From: Benincasa hispida
Lineage: Eukaryota; Streptophyta; Magnoliopsida; Cucurbitales; Cucurbitaceae
Assembly: GCF_009727055.1 (NCBI RefSeq)
Contig: NC_052356.1
Location: forward strand, 4,138,076-4,202,075
Length of the DNA: 64,000 nt
Direction of reading: 5' to 3'
Position 1 is the first letter of the stretch. Each line of letters starts with the position of its first letter. The notes beneath the pieces are model-generated. The model saw only the letters and a program-made list of their open reading frames with translations, was not told the DNA's origin and did no database searches. The position numbers were made by a program, and so were the translations under genes. Shown one piece after another: positions 32,641-45,759 of this stretch.

Positions 32641-35120
32641 ATAATTATATTTCATTTTGTTTATTGGCCATATTTTATGTTTCGATGGTCTAAAGTATGG
32701 AATTTGACAGAGGTTAAAAGATGAAAATGCAAATATTTTTTATTGGTCTTATATACTTTTATTGCAAAATGACCTCTTATGCTTCAAAGACCTTATGTAG
32801 ATTTTTCTTTTGTACACTTGTGATACCTAGTAGTGGTACTACTTTTAATTGATATAACTTGACCTCATTTAGGAAAGGATCGAAGTGTTACTTCCGTGCT
32901 TACAAAACTAGCTACAATTTTGAAACTTCATGAGTTTTTTCCCCGATATCATAAAAATCAAGAGTACGAGAATCATAAAAATATGATCAAACATCAAAAG
33001 TTAATGAGTTGATGAAAAAGAAATTGCAATTGCTGACTTTTGCAAGGTAAATGCGTTGATAAATACTTAACATTCATAAAAAAACAAGACATAAATAAAA
33101 ATGCCAGGCTAAATTTCTCAAGTTTTTGAAAATCCAACAGCTAAAATGTACTCCAAAGTCATCCATTGTTGTTTGAATCCACTTTCATTATTATTTCATC
33201 TCCCCTCCTCAAGATATTCCATTTTAATTATTTTATACATCTGTTTTTTTTTTAATTGAACACTATTATTTTAATGTTTGAAGAAAAATATGGAATATGG
33301 TGTGAATGGGTTTAATTCTTATATGGCAAATCAATCATAAGCCACAACAATCAAAATGCACATAATTGGTCATTTGTCATTTCATGTGTGTCTATATGGT
33401 TTGTTGGGTTCGATTATTATATTGTTAGATCTGTTATTTTTTCACTTAATTTGACACTAACACTAACAAGATGTACCTAACTTTTGTGTTTATTTATTTT
33501 ATGTTCGTTCCATTAGTTAATTTTTCCATAATTTAATGGCTAAAATGGCTAATTCAATTATGATTAATTCAAATATAGAATACAAACTTTCACGATTACA
33601 AACTAAACCTACAATTTTATCCATGACTAGAATATTAAAAACAATTCAAATTTAATATATATTTTTTTTAAAAAAAGTTAATTCTAAATCCATTTTTAAA
33701 ATTTTAATAGAAATAAATTTTGTTGGAAAATAAAAACAAACAAAGAAACATAAATAATAAAAAAAGAAATGAGATGGAGAAGAAATAAAGATAGGTAAAT
33801 AAAAAAAGTAAGAAGGAGAAGAAATAAAGATAGGTAAATAAAAAAAGTAAGAAGGAGAAGAAATATAGATAGGTTTACAATATCATTGATAAAATAAATT
33901 TGTACATATTTGCTATCATGATGTTGTACATGATGACATATATATGTCTTCTAATTTTTTACACATTTGTTGTCTTATAGATTATCATTCACAATTTTTT
34001 TTTTTTAAAAAAAAAACTTCAAGATGTTTTTTAGAACAATTTAAATGTTGAATGGTTAAAATTAATGTATTCATAGTCTAACCACATAATTGAAGGTTAA
34101 GGAGATATTTGGTAGAATATAACCCCTATTTTACCTATGTTACATTGGGTATGATAGTAAATAATAAACACAATTTATAAAAGCAATAGATTTTATTTTA
34201 TTCTTTTTTGCATCCATCTTCAGATTTGAATAGTTAAATTTCAAAATATATATCACATCATGCATGTATAGGAGTCAAAGTTTTCTTTGTTTGATCATAT
34301 AAAGTGAACAATCAGAGTTTTAACTTCGAGGTTGATATTTCAAATTTTTATGTCAGTCATAGAGTATTGTTTATTTTATCCAATAATACTTAGTTGAGTA
34401 ACGCTATACTTTGCTAAACCATATTTATGTTATTCATTATATATTATACTAGTATTATTGATCCGTTAGGTTGAGTAATATTGCACCTCGCTAACCTTAG
34501 CTTGTTAAAACTAAACTTTTGTATGATCATAACTAATTGTCATATTTACAAACTATTTTTTATTTTTGATAATTTTATATGTTGAAGTTTAGTCTCGATA
34601 TTTTCGATCTTTTTAAAATATTTATTTAAAAGAATTAAATTTGAACATTTAAAATTACATCAACTAAAATGAAATAAAAAAGTAAAAGGACCAACATATT
34701 ATTTTCACCACATATATAGTTTTCCTATTTTCTTTAATATAAAAAAATATGTTCGTCAATTTTATGACCTAACACTCATAAATGAGTAAAAAGTGAACAT
34801 AGTTCAACTGACATTTTTGATATGTACGTGTTAAGGACTAAGATAGATTCACACCTTATATCTCCCCTTTCTATTAAAAGAGAAATCATGGAATTTCTTA
34901 ATAAATAAATATAGTTTCAAACTCAGCTACAAAACATTAAAAATAAAAATATGAAGTAGAATGAATATTAAGAGTGAGTGAAGAAAATGATAGGTTTAGA
35001 TTTTTTGAGTCGAAAATTATTTTGACCACATGGAGAGTGACCCACAAAATTTTTGAATGATTTTACTAAGGCTTGTTTGTTTCATGGAGAGAGTTAGGTT
35101 TTCGACATGTACAAAAGTTT
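32641..35120. other. Unassigned AT-rich intergenic sequence
   Basis: No coding region or RNA gene is supported. The only defined structure is the short tandem repeat at 33770-33882. Confidence 0.4.
33770..33882 (+). repeat. Short tandem repeat, about 41-bp unit, nearly three copies
   Basis: The unit built of GGAGAAGAAATAAAGATAGG followed by TAAATAAAAAAAGTAAGAA repeats almost exactly. The last copy has AAATATAGATAGG. Confidence 0.85.
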
Positions 35121-37524
35121 AGGATCCGCTTCATAATCATTTTATTTTTTATTTTTGTTTTTGAAAATTAAGTTTATAAACACTACTTTCACCTCCAAAT
35201 TTCTTCCTTTGTTATCTATTTTTTACCAATAATTTAAAAAATCAAGTCAAATTTTGAAAACTAAAAAAAGTAGTTTTTAAAAACTTGTTTTTGTTTTTGG
35301 AATTTGGCTAACAATTCAACAATTGGACTTACGAAATGTAGTGACCTGGCTTTCTAGAACTTATACTAGGTCATTACTACATACATGCATAAATCTCAAA
35401 ATGGTTCTCTCATAAATTTAACTAAAAATGGAAAGAATTTTATTAAATAAATAGTTTTTGTAAAATCTAAATAACTAAAAATCTTTGGTCGGGTCCACCT
35501 AAAATAAAAATAAATTTCATAAAACTTTATAAATAAAATTTCAAGCAATAAAACTCTACGTTCAAACATCCAGACTGGAATTTAAAATATCAAAACATGA
35601 AAACATGAGCGGAAGCATCTCTCTGTTCTCAATGGCATGGTCACGGATTCCTTCTGTCATTCGTTTGGTGTATCCTTATCCTACTTGAGAAACATAACAT
35701 AATAAAGAATGAGTATAAAATATTTAGTAAGTAACCCCACTACCAGGGTAAGGCTATTCAAACACATGCAATATGAATTGAATATTCTAAACTAGTATGA
35801 CCTAGTCTGAAGTACTAAAGATGAACATGGGCCATCATCTGAATGAACAATTTAACCCGCTCTACCGTAGGTGAGATGTACTCATATTAATTGGTGAACC
35901 CGAAGGAACACATAACAACCTGGTGGACCCAAAGGCACACATTATCTGGTAGACCCGAATGAGTACATAATCTAGTGAACTTGAAGGCGCACAAAACTTA
36001 ATCTGAGGTGTACATAGCTACGGGTAGGAGGGCAATTGTCACTAATTTAATCTTTCAAGAAACATGCATTAAAATGACCCTTTATCATGAAATCATTACA
36101 TAACATAAATTCATGAGTTCATACCAGAATATTTTATAAACTCATAGCATGGATAACTAAATTTCTTTCAACAACAAGAACATATCTTTTCTGACAACTA
36201 TTTGGCAAAAACCAAAAATAATATTTTAAATCTATTTTGTCTGGCACAAAAGCAGTTCCAACAGTAAAGCTACCTACTTCAAAATATAGGCCTCTACCCA
36301 ATCATTCTCTTAATATATGTCATAAAATTCTAAATCATGCTCATACCTATAAAGTACTTGAAAAATATTTATCACGTGCTCGTATAACCTTTCTAATAAG
36401 TACATATAATCTTAGAACTAACAAAATTATCTTTAAATTTATCACCTGATACGAAGACGGTTCTAGTAGTAACCTTGAATTTGAGCCTAGATAAAACTCT
36501 GCAAGCAATCAACCTCCCCTATCTAACTTCTAAGAATGCTTGTTGGAATAAAAAAAGAAGGTTGTCTTGAGAAGTTTCCAAGAGGAACTTCCCTTTGGAA
36601 TGAAGTGAATGCTTTGGAATGAAATGGATGGTTGTATTTATAGAGGAAAATAATACTAATCCTAAATTATTGGGATTCCATAACTTGAAGTAGTAGATTA
36701 ATTAAAGTAGTAGTTTATCTAATTAGGAAATCTATTTTTTTTTTTTAAATTGACAATTAAAGTAGTAGATAGTTTATATTTTCTTCTTGAATAGAACATT
36801 TTCTCTAATTAAAAATTCATATTTTAAGTAATTAGAAAATCCATACTAAGTGATTTGGGAAACCATATTTTAGTTAAATTAGAAATTTCACAATCTAACT
36901 AAATTAAAAATTCTATAATCTAATTAATTTAAATTAAATCCAAATTTCTCTTATCAAGTCAATTTAAATTAATTATCTTCTCTAATTTTGATCCAAACTC
37001 TAAAATTAAAGAAGATGAAATTTAAAACCACAATTTTCCCTTTTCCTTCATAAATTTCCAAAATTCTAATTCTTTTCATTTTCTTTATTTTCAAATCTTT
37101 TATCCAAAATAAGTAAAAAATTCCAAATCTCTTATCAAATTAATATCAAACCAATTAACTTAATTTTTACTCCTAAACCAAAATTAGATGGAACATACAA
37201 TCCAATAGTTGAGATAAATTACATCCTTTCAAATATTTAATCAATTTAAAATCACACATTCCCCAAGTATATTCATCTACTTTTTTCTTAAATTAAATTA
37301 AAATTCCAATTCTATACAAATATCCTTTAATTTAATTATCTTGTCTCCCAAATTAAATTTTTAGTCCCAATTTATCAAAATAATATTTAAATATTTCAAG
37401 AAAATTACATGAAAATTTGGGGTGTTACACGAAAGATGCAAATCATTATAAGTAATGGTGAGAAAATAGACTTAATTTTTAAAAATCAAAAATAAAAAAT
37501 AAAATGATTATCAAACGGGTCTTG
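35121..37524. mobile_element. MITE with ~50-bp terminal inverted repeats, split by a gypsy solo LTR
   Basis: The left arm (35121-35172, GGATCCGCTTCATAATCATT...) and right arm (37468-37524, ...ATGATTATCAAACGGGTCTT) are inverted copies, each containing ATTTTATTTTTTATTTTTG and AAAATTAAG on one strand. Removing the LTR at 35337-37429 leaves an element of about 300 bp with no coding capacity. I recall this MITE type as common in cucurbits. The target duplication of the MITE itself was not clear. Confidence 0.78.
35337..37429 (-). repeat. Gypsy-type solo LTR with target duplication CGAAA
   Basis: On the minus strand it starts TGTAACACCCCAAATTTTC and ends GGTCACTACA, a form typical of plant gypsy LTRs. 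CGAAA at 35332-35336 and 37430-37434 is a perfect 5-bp target duplication. There is no internal domain. It lies inside a MITE, whose arms close when the LTR is removed. Confidence 0.9.
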
Positions 37525-38099
37525 GATATTAGGAGAGAGTATTAAAAAAGTTTGGCACATAAAAGAGATTTTGTAAGATTTTTGACAATTACCCTAGTAC
37601 ATGTCTTGTTTTGCTCTATTTTTATTTTATTTTATTTTCTTTTCTTTTCTTTTGTTAGTTCCTAACATATTATTTCAACCCTTATGAACATTTAATTCTC
37701 AAATACTATTTATCCGACATATATCCAAACACAAATCTCAGACACAATCAAACAGCAAGCGACAAGTATTTATATCATTCCCCACAAGAATTCAAATTTG
37801 GTTATTTTTATCATATCTTAGACTTGATTTCTAGTAAATTGAAGTAGGTTCCCACCATAAAATTTGCGATTTCCTTCCTGAGATGCCTTGAACAAAACAA
37901 AGATGAAGTCAAACAAAATGCTCTGCTAGGAACTTGTAACAAATTGTGAAATATATAGGCTCGAAATAGGAATTATATTAATATTTCTATAGTATTGGTC
38001 TTTGAATCTTTCTGATCTTCTAGATTTGTAGTTTAACTCTCATTAGACTCTCCATGGTTTATGCTATTGTTTATATATGTGCTTAGGAGAATGATGATC
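37525..38099. other. Unassigned intergenic sequence
   Basis: AT-rich, no ORF or known repeat recognised. It may include the outer end of the Sirevirus LTR, whose left boundary is uncertain. Confidence 0.35.
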
Positions 38100-39043
38100 C
38101 CTAATGGAAAAGCGTTAGAATGACTCAACACTCGAAATTCGGATGTTAAATAGAAAACATTAACAAGTATTGTAACAACAGAATTCTAACAACAATAAAG
38201 ATAAATGAACACAAGAGTTGGTAACTCAGTTCAGTGATAAACCACCGTCTAGGGACTGTGTGCCTAGAAAATATTTTCCACTAATAATGATGAGTTAAGC
38301 AATTTATGACGTAATACTTATATGTTTTACACAAATTACTATAGTGGCTCACGTAGAGCTCAACTCTCAGATCACCCAGGCTTCCCGTAGATGTGAGACT
38401 CCCTCTCAATATACTTAAGCTCTCCCTAAGCTTGTTATTAGTGATGAGACTCCTTCCATAACGATATCCTCCCTTCAAGTTAGTGAACTCCCTTCACTGA
38501 TGAATCTTAGGATCCCCTAACATGGATAACTCCCTTCTCTGAAGCTGAATCTTAGGCTCCCCCTAAAACTGAGATTTTTTTCTCTGACAATTAGCGCTTA
38601 GGCTCCCTCTAAGCTGTGATAATCTTCAAAGTGTTGCAATCAATGGATGAAAAACATGCATAGCGGAATGATGAACGACAAGCAAGTACACAATGTAGAA
38701 CAATTTGGCTAAAGTATAAAAATCGTTTTGCTCTTAAAAACCAAATCGGCGTAATAAAAACTCCTATTTTTTTTTTCTCAAAAGCATACCAAGACACCCT
38801 TTTTAATAGATGAGTCCAGAAAATAAAACATATCCTAAAAAGGAGAAAATAAGTTGCACCGCAATAAAGAAAAATATTAGACAAAATCAATCTGCCAAAA
38901 TTTTTCATATTAGGAAAAAATATTATGCAGAAATATTCTAATGCCTAAACCCGATTTAAGACTTTTGATGCAACATCTATAAAAAACCAAGACTTAGGAA
39001 AAATATAAAGTCAATCAAAACAAAATCTCCAATAAACCCCCCC
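38100..39043 (-). repeat. 3' LTR of the Sirevirus (left boundary uncertain)
   Basis: On the minus strand CCAAAGGGGGGGTT (39046-39056) is followed by TATTGGAGATTTTG, a mutated TGTTGGAG start. The segment has no coding potential and contains repeated motifs such as CTCCCTTC.CTGA and TCTTAGGCTCCCCCTAA around 38400-38600. The outer end is estimated only; no target duplication can be tested because the 5' LTR is not in the window. Confidence 0.5.
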
Positions 39044-39045
39044 TT

Positions 39046-39311
39046 TGGCTTATATTTTTAAGGCAGAATAAAAAACGAACAAAAGTTAATAAGTTTGAAA
39101 TGTCAGGAACAAAGTCTTAACGAGCATAGTAACAACAAGTCCAGTCAGAATAACCTAAACAAAACAACATAGTCTTAAAGAGGGAAAAAACAATATCAAA
39201 ACATCAAATCATTAAGTCATCAATAAGGAACCACCAAACCAGGACCATCAACATTAGCAATCGCCAAACAACAAAAGAACAATAACCATCATCAACAACT
39301 CTCCCCCTTTC
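39046..39311 (-). other. Two polypurine-tract motifs and 3' non-coding region of the Sirevirus
   Basis: Minus-strand AAAGGGGGAGAG at about 39300-39311, 12 bp beyond the end of the envelope-like frame, and CCAAAGGGGGGG at 39046-39056 beside the LTR. More than one tract before the 3' LTR is characteristic of Sireviruses. Confidence 0.6.
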
Positions 39312-39322
39312 TAGCTTAAAAA

Positions 39323-39915
39323 TTAAGACTGAGTATGAGAAGAATATGCCCTAGCAGAATGTGCCAAGCTTGCACGTATTGTCTGTAACAACCTAGCCAC
39401 AACTTCTTTCTGGTTCTATAGCTTCAGTAAATCATCATCAATCTCTTTGAGTTCAGTAGACAGATGTTGTAGAATATGACTGTTAAAAGGAGATTTTATG
39501 AATCCCTGACTCAGTCCATCAACATAGGTTGTTGTGGAGGGTTCAACAAGGACAGACACATGAAAGTTTTGGAGAAGCTCTGAGTGAATAGAAATTTGTG
39601 TAGAGTAAGGCCAACAACCTCGTCAGGACCAATAAGACCCGGTTTCTGCGCCAACAAAACACCACATATCAATCGAGGGTAGTAGATGGGCAGTAGGCTT
39701 GTGACCCAATATGCCTTTTGATCTGTTTGAGTGCAAAGGTTCCAAAATCAACCGGAACACAGTACCAATCTGGAATAACAAACTAGCAAGAGAATCTGAT
39801 AACCCAAACTTGTGAGAAGAAGGACACCACTTGAAGATCCTAACTTTGTGAAGAACAGCATACTTGGACTCAAGATTGCAATAGATAGTCGTCCTTTCTT
39901 AGGCTAGGATGTTTT
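39323..39915 (-). pseudogene. Envelope-like protein of the Sirevirus, C-terminal part
   Basis: Reading from the LTR junction, the minus strand gives SKYAVLHKV, FKWCPSSHKFG, then SLASLLFQIGT, matching the second half of the plant envelope-like/putative plant transposon domain. It continues, after a stop, to IHSELLQNFHVSVLVEP and ends SSHTQS with a stop at 39323-39325. The start of this domain is at 41870-43300; the LTR at 39916-41869 separates them. Its function is unproven; it is named for its position after pol rather than for shown envelope activity. Confidence 0.65.
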
Positions 39916-41869
39916 TGTTGGGTTTTATGTCCTAGAACTCGTAGTTTGTAAACAATAAACTCATTCTATAAATCGATAAAGTTGTTATAAAATATATGAA
40001 TTGCTTATTTCGTTTTTAGAAATAAATCCAATAAACTAAAAGATCCATGACTATTACATGAGTACTTGAACTTTATATGGAGACATAAGGGTGGATATGG
40101 TTTGAGTAAATAGTCAAAATGATCTATAGTATATGAATAAAGTTGGGTGCCTTGTTTTGACAACACTATTGGATTCGACCCACTCTGTATTTATTACAAT
40201 TTGTTGTAAAGTGCTACAAACGAAGTGATCCTGTTTCATTCATATATTGACATGAGAAGTAGGGGCATTCTATGTAATGAGTTTTCATAAGATTAGACCA
40301 ATAATTAAGTTACTCTTACTTTATAACACTGTTTACTATTTAAGACTTATTATTTCAAAGCGATGATCTAGGTAACTTGACCTTAATCCTGAGCTAACTA
40401 TGAACTCTTGTTTATACGGGATTATCTTTAGATTTGTAAGGGTTGGCTCAACAGCGCTGACTCAATATGTCTCCCATTTCAGGGGTAAAACCGGGTAAAT
40501 AGCTGGAGACATAGAGTGCAAGACAAAATTCACTCCTACCCACTTTTAGGGATAGTAGAAAGCTTGTTCCCTTAAATGCGGACTCTAGGTCTTGAACAAT
40601 GAGCCCCACCCTCTCATTGGCTCGAGAGGGAGTCAGTTTTGTGATTGGATCACAAATCAATTGTTCATTAGAGAATCAGTGGGACTTAAGGAGCAAGATG
40701 TATTCTCGGTGGTAAAACAGCTTTTGACCTAGCCGTTATTATGAACAACCTGTGAAGGGTTAACTTACTAATCATGATTATATCGAGTGAACATAATATA
40801 TCTACAGTGAGGGGAGTGCAACTATTGGGCTTTAGTGGAGTGACCTGGTAGTTAACGAATGGTGGTTAATTAGGTTAAAGAGTTTAGTCGGTTAATCGCC
40901 GATCGTTAGAGCCCATGATCGTAGGTTCATGAGGTCCTCATACTAGCTCCTATCAGACTAAACCTTAGAACAATGTGACGTGTTCAAATTCGATTTTTGG
41001 AGCAAAGAATTAAATATATACAATATATTTAACCTAATGTTAATTGTGAATTAAACATAAAGAGAGAGAAAATAGGAGATATTTAAATCAAATTTAAATA
41101 TCAAGATTATGAATAGTGATTCATATAAATTGGGATTAGTGTTGGATTTAATATAAAATTATATAAATTAAGTTATTTAATATTAATTTAATTTTAAAAT
41201 TGATTATTAGAATTAATTTTAAAATTAAATGGAGTTGGTAAAAAATGCATTAAAAGTCAAAATTGTTGACCAAGTCAAATATGCAATAAGTAGTCAAAAT
41301 GTTGACTTTAGACTTTGATAGTCAAACTTTGACCAAGTAAGTGAAAGTTCCAATATTTGTGAGTGGGAAATTCTAACTATTTAATTGCGAAGTGTTATCT
41401 TCATTTGAAGACATTTGCCCCACTAAATTCCACTTTGAGTTAGTGGTTTTTTTAGTGTCAAATTCTCATAAAACTCAAAATTGCATGTCATGCATGAAAT
41501 GGCCTATAAGTAGAAGAGTTCTATGATATTTGGTTCTTCTTGGCAAAGTGGAGACTTATGAGATTTTTGAGAAAAATATTAGGCCTAAAGCTCTCTCAAA
41601 CCTTAACCGATTCCTCTCCAAATCACTCACTCACCAAATCCCACCATCTCGTTCTAAGGTCAAAAAATAGTTAGAAGACTCTCGTGGTGGTCTACAAACT
41701 GTACGTGAGGAGATTGGAGTGGATTTGGAGAAGCTTTGGAGACTACAAAGGTTGTACTTCTTAAATCCCTTTGATTTATTTTGACTTGCATGCTTATTAT
41801 TTTAGATTAACCTAACTAGAGTACTCTAGATCCTTTATTTCTTCTGCAGCGCATGTGGTTGTTCCATTA
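39916..41869 (+). repeat. Solo long LTR (family III) inside the envelope-like gene
   Basis: Starts TGTTGGGTTTTATGTCCTAG and ends near TTCCATTA, aligned with the LTR at 43791-45759. Flanking bases GTTTT and CTCTT match only at three of five positions, so the target duplication has decayed or one end is off. It has the shared block near 40668-40870 (ATTAGAGAATCAGTGGGACTT and on) and interrupts the envelope-like frame. Confidence 0.82.
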
Positions 41870-43300
41870 CTCTTTGCCCCTCCAATCAACTCAAAAGCAA
41901 GCTCTCTCTAGGAAGACCGTTTCGCAAGAATACCAATAGTCATTGTTCGATCGAGAAACTTATTAATCAGATCAACATTGAAAACAAATAGATGAAAATG
42001 CACATGAACCTTTTGAAAATCTGGATTGGTTGGATTATCAAAATCTGGAGGAAGATTGAAAATAAATTCTCGAACATGTTGGGGATAGAAAGGATCCAAA
42101 TTTAACATCGTCTTATCCAGTTGAGCTTGTAAGATTAGATTGACTAGATCAAAACATTCCTGAGTTCGGTCAAATAGTTCCTTTTTATCAACAATCTTCC
42201 TTTGAATCACATATTTCCACAGGCTGGCTCCCAACTTAATGTGAAAGGACACACCATCTAAAAGGACATAAGACATGTTCAAGGAAGTAGCTCTAGAGGT
42301 GGCAACTTTCTTCCCACAGGTTTTGATAGAAGCACGGGTAGCTAGCTAGGAGGACAATTATTATCATCAGAAGGTCTCTTCAAAATACTGTCCTCGGGAT
42401 AATTAGAAATATCCTTCGAATCCACTTGATCAAATTCAGACCTAGATATCTCAGAGAAATCATCACCACCACTTTTAATATCTTCAGATTTCTTGCCAAC
42501 AAGTTCTGACAAAGGTACATTGTCATCTGAATCAAATTCCTCATCTTCCTGATGAACATCTCCTTTCTCAATACTAGTTTCAGGGGACACATGATCAGCA
42601 GTTGGACCAATACCAACATCCACAACTTCATCAATGTGAGGCACCATAGGAACACTTTCCTTCCCATATCCTCAACCCTCTGATCAACCATAGCAGTTGT
42701 CTCAAGAGAGACACCTAAACCCACTTCAATAGGGTTTTCAACAACTCTATTCACATTTTCAGACACAATCTCAGGCTCATTGCTGAAAGGTAAATTAGAC
42801 ACAAAGACCAGCATTTCAGAAACAACTTTGTCAACAAAATCATTTAAAACATTAACATCAAAATCAGACAATAGTACATTTTCAGTCGTACAAAAACAAC
42901 ATTCTCCTCAATAGTCAAACCACAGCCGAAAACAGTAGAAGTCAAATTATCTAAACCAGAAACAGGATTTTTGTCAACTGTAACCCTATTATCGGACCCC
43001 CTATCTTCAGTCAGGGACGGACTCACTGAAGAAAACCCTAGGGTTTCTAGGTAAAACGATGAACTCATACATGCTTTTAGGAGAACCATCAGAAGAGGAC
43101 TTTTCCTTTTTAGGATAAATTTTAACATCCTCATCAACCATATCAGTCAAAGTAAGAGATAATATACTTATTTTTTCTTTTCCCTTCGTCTCGCTAGGTT
43201 GTCTGATACCCAAACGTCTACGTGTAGCCATCAGAGGAGGAACACCAACTTCACTCTTTGCAGTAGACAGGCCATGAACATGAACACTATATTTGTTCAT
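41870..43300 (-). pseudogene. Envelope-like protein of the Sirevirus, N-terminal part
   Basis: Frame 43300-43007 opens with a basic stretch (ATRRRLGIRQPSETKGKEK). After shifts an acidic segment follows at 42647-42342 (QEDEEFDSDDNVPLSELV), typical of these proteins. Frame 42282-41908 then holds the conserved core: VLLDGVSFHIKLGASLWKYV, TQECFDLVNLI, FYPQHVREFIFNLPPDFDN and VFNVDLINKFLDRTM. This core matches the plant envelope-like/putative plant transposon protein domain. At least two frameshifts and a stop after LAKRSS break it. Located downstream of RNase H on the same strand, it defines the element as a Sirevirus. Confidence 0.75.
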
Positions 43301-43739
43301 GGAAATCCGAGGAGCATCCTCAGACTATACTTGTTCGTGGATACTAGAGGAGTATCCTCTTCAACAACCTTTTTCCATTTTGCTTTCTCCTTGTAGTGCA
43401 CTATCTTTTCACCAGAAATATGTGTGCTTGTTCTAACACTGACCATCAAGGAATCAAATATATTGAGCACTAGTAAATAATCGCTTGAAGATGGTTGGAT
43501 ACAAAAGACAAGCACAAAATTGAAAGAAGATCTGTCACGATCAGACTAAAAGTAATTCAAATTTGGAAGATAATTTAAAATCCAGTAACATTTAGACTTC
43601 TTCACCCAGTTACCAATCGTAATTAATATGATTTGATAATTTATTAACCGCTTCACCTTTCACGCTTGATGGGCCACAAAAATTTGAACGATGGCCCAAT
43701 GTTGTAGTTGCTAATCCTTCAGAATGCACAACCCCAAGG

Positions 43740-43790
43740 CAGCTCTTAGGGCCTCAAATCGATCATCATGAAGAGTCTTGGTGAATATGT
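43740..43790 (-). pseudogene. Sirevirus RNase H, last residues
   Basis: On the minus strand the frame continues from 45760 across the LTR as FTKTLHDDRFEALRAALGLC, the normal end of copia RNase H, followed by a stop. The join at target TATGT restores the reading frame NIFTK exactly. Confidence 0.8.
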
Positions 43791-45759
43791 TGTTGGGTTG
43801 TGTGTGCTAAAACTCTCAATTTGTAAATTTAAACATGTTCTATTATCAATAAAAATATTATTCAACATTTCTTCAATAAAGTTTTTTTATTGAATATATT
43901 AATTGCATTCATAAAGTCTAAATCTAATAAAATAAGATTTATGGCTATTATATGAATACTTGAACTTTATGTAAAGACATAAAGATGGATCAAGTTCGAG
44001 TAAGTAGCCAAAATGGTCTATGGTACATGATTAAGGTTGGATACCTTATTATGGTAACACTATTGGATGCGGCCTACTCTGTAGCTGTTACAAATTATTG
44101 TAAAGATACTACAAATGAAGTGATCCAAATTCATTCATGTATTGACATGAGGAGTGGAGCATTCTATGCAATGAGTTTGCATAAGATCGGACCAAGAAAT
44201 AAGTCACTCTTACTTTATAACACTGTTTACTGTTTAAGACTGACTATTTTGCTTAGATGACCTAGGTAACTCAGTCCTAATTTTGAGCTAACTATGAACT
44301 CCTCCTTATTCAGGATTATCCTTAGATTTGCATGAGTGAGGGTTGGCTCAACAGCGCCGGTTCAATAAGCCTCCCATTTCAGGGGTAAGTGTAGATAGCC
44401 GAGGATATAAGATACAAGATGGAATTCACGCCTACTCGATTTAGGGATAGGAAAAAGGTTATTTTTTTAAGTAACTGAATCTAAGTCTTGAATAAAGGGC
44501 TCCACCCTCTCACTGGCCCCAGAGGGATCCAGTTTAGTGATTGGATCATAAACCAATTGTTCATTAGAGGATCAGTAGGAACTTAAGAAACAAGACATAA
44601 TATCGGGGGTAAAATAGCATATTGACCCAGCCGTTATTACGAACAACTTGTGAAGGGTCGACTTACTGGTTATGGTTAAATTATGTGGACACAAATATAT
44701 CTATAGTGAGAAGAATGCAACTATCGAGCTATAGTGGTGTGACTCAATGGTTAAAAAATACTAATTAATTCGGTCTAAAAAGTTTTAGCCAATTAATCTT
44801 AATTGTTGGAGCTCATGATCTGTAGGTCCATAAGGTCTCTTTACTAGCTCGTAAACCATGAACACATTAAATTATTAATTTGAGTGAATTTGGAATGATA
44901 TCAATTTGAATTGTTCAAATTGAATTAGGGTTTGAATTTGAATAAGTTCAAAATCAAATTAGGGTTTGTTTAATTATATTCGATATAATTAACTTTTAAT
45001 TTATAGAAATTAAACGAAATTGGAGAGTTTATAATGTTTAAATATTGATTTAAATATTAAAATTAGGTGTGTGACTAACTTATATTTGATATTAAATTAA
45101 TTAATTAATTAAATATGTTTAATTAATTAAAAATCAAATTAAACTCCAATTTTAAATTCAATTTAAGAAATTGGGTTTTATTATTTTAGATTTGATTAAT
45201 TATGAATTAATTAAATCATTTTTAGTTAGTTGAATTTTGAAATGAAAAATTGGAAAAATTGGAAATTGGAGAAAGTGGGTTTTTACTACTTTTCTCAAGC
45301 ATCAGGCGTGTTCCTCATGTGAAACCACACAATCCCACTTCAATTATGGAAGCAACTGCTGGAATGAAGTTGTTGATGTTGCTTGCATGTATTTAGTGAT
45401 TAAAAACATTGAATGATGTAGAAGAACACAGGGATTCAACTGGAAAAATGAGTTTTCTTGTACATCTTCTTCTCCTTCTCAAACCCTGAAAATTCTTCAC
45501 CAAATTCATTCAAATTCGAGTTTCACCACTCAAATTTAAGGCTGAGAATAGTAGAAAAGATCTCTTGGTGGTTCACTGTCGATTTGGAGCTGAATTAATG
45601 TGAAGAGCAGCTTGGAATTGGAAGAATTCATCAAAGGTAAGTCCATTTTGAAACCCTCTTGTGTTTTTCTGAAAATACATGCTTTAGAACTGAAATTAAA
45701 TGTAATTAGAGTGCTTATTGATTCTATTTACTTCTATTGCATGCTTGTATATTCCATCA
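43791..45759 (+). repeat. Solo long LTR (family III) with perfect target duplication in RNase H
   Basis: Starts TGTTGGGTTGTGTGTGC and ends ATATTCCATCA. TATGT at 43786-43790 and 45760-45764 is a perfect 5-bp duplication, and removing LTR plus one copy restores the RNase H reading frame. Both shared hairpins are present (TTACAA/TTGTAA at 44088-44103 and TATGCAA/TTGCATA at 44165-44183). A strong donor-like AAAGGTAAGTCC lies near 45635. Confidence 0.93.

Noticed and set aside
39323..43300. Envelope-like ORF as an infectious viral gene
   Set aside because: The family is a retrotransposon accessory ORF of unproven function and this copy is broken.
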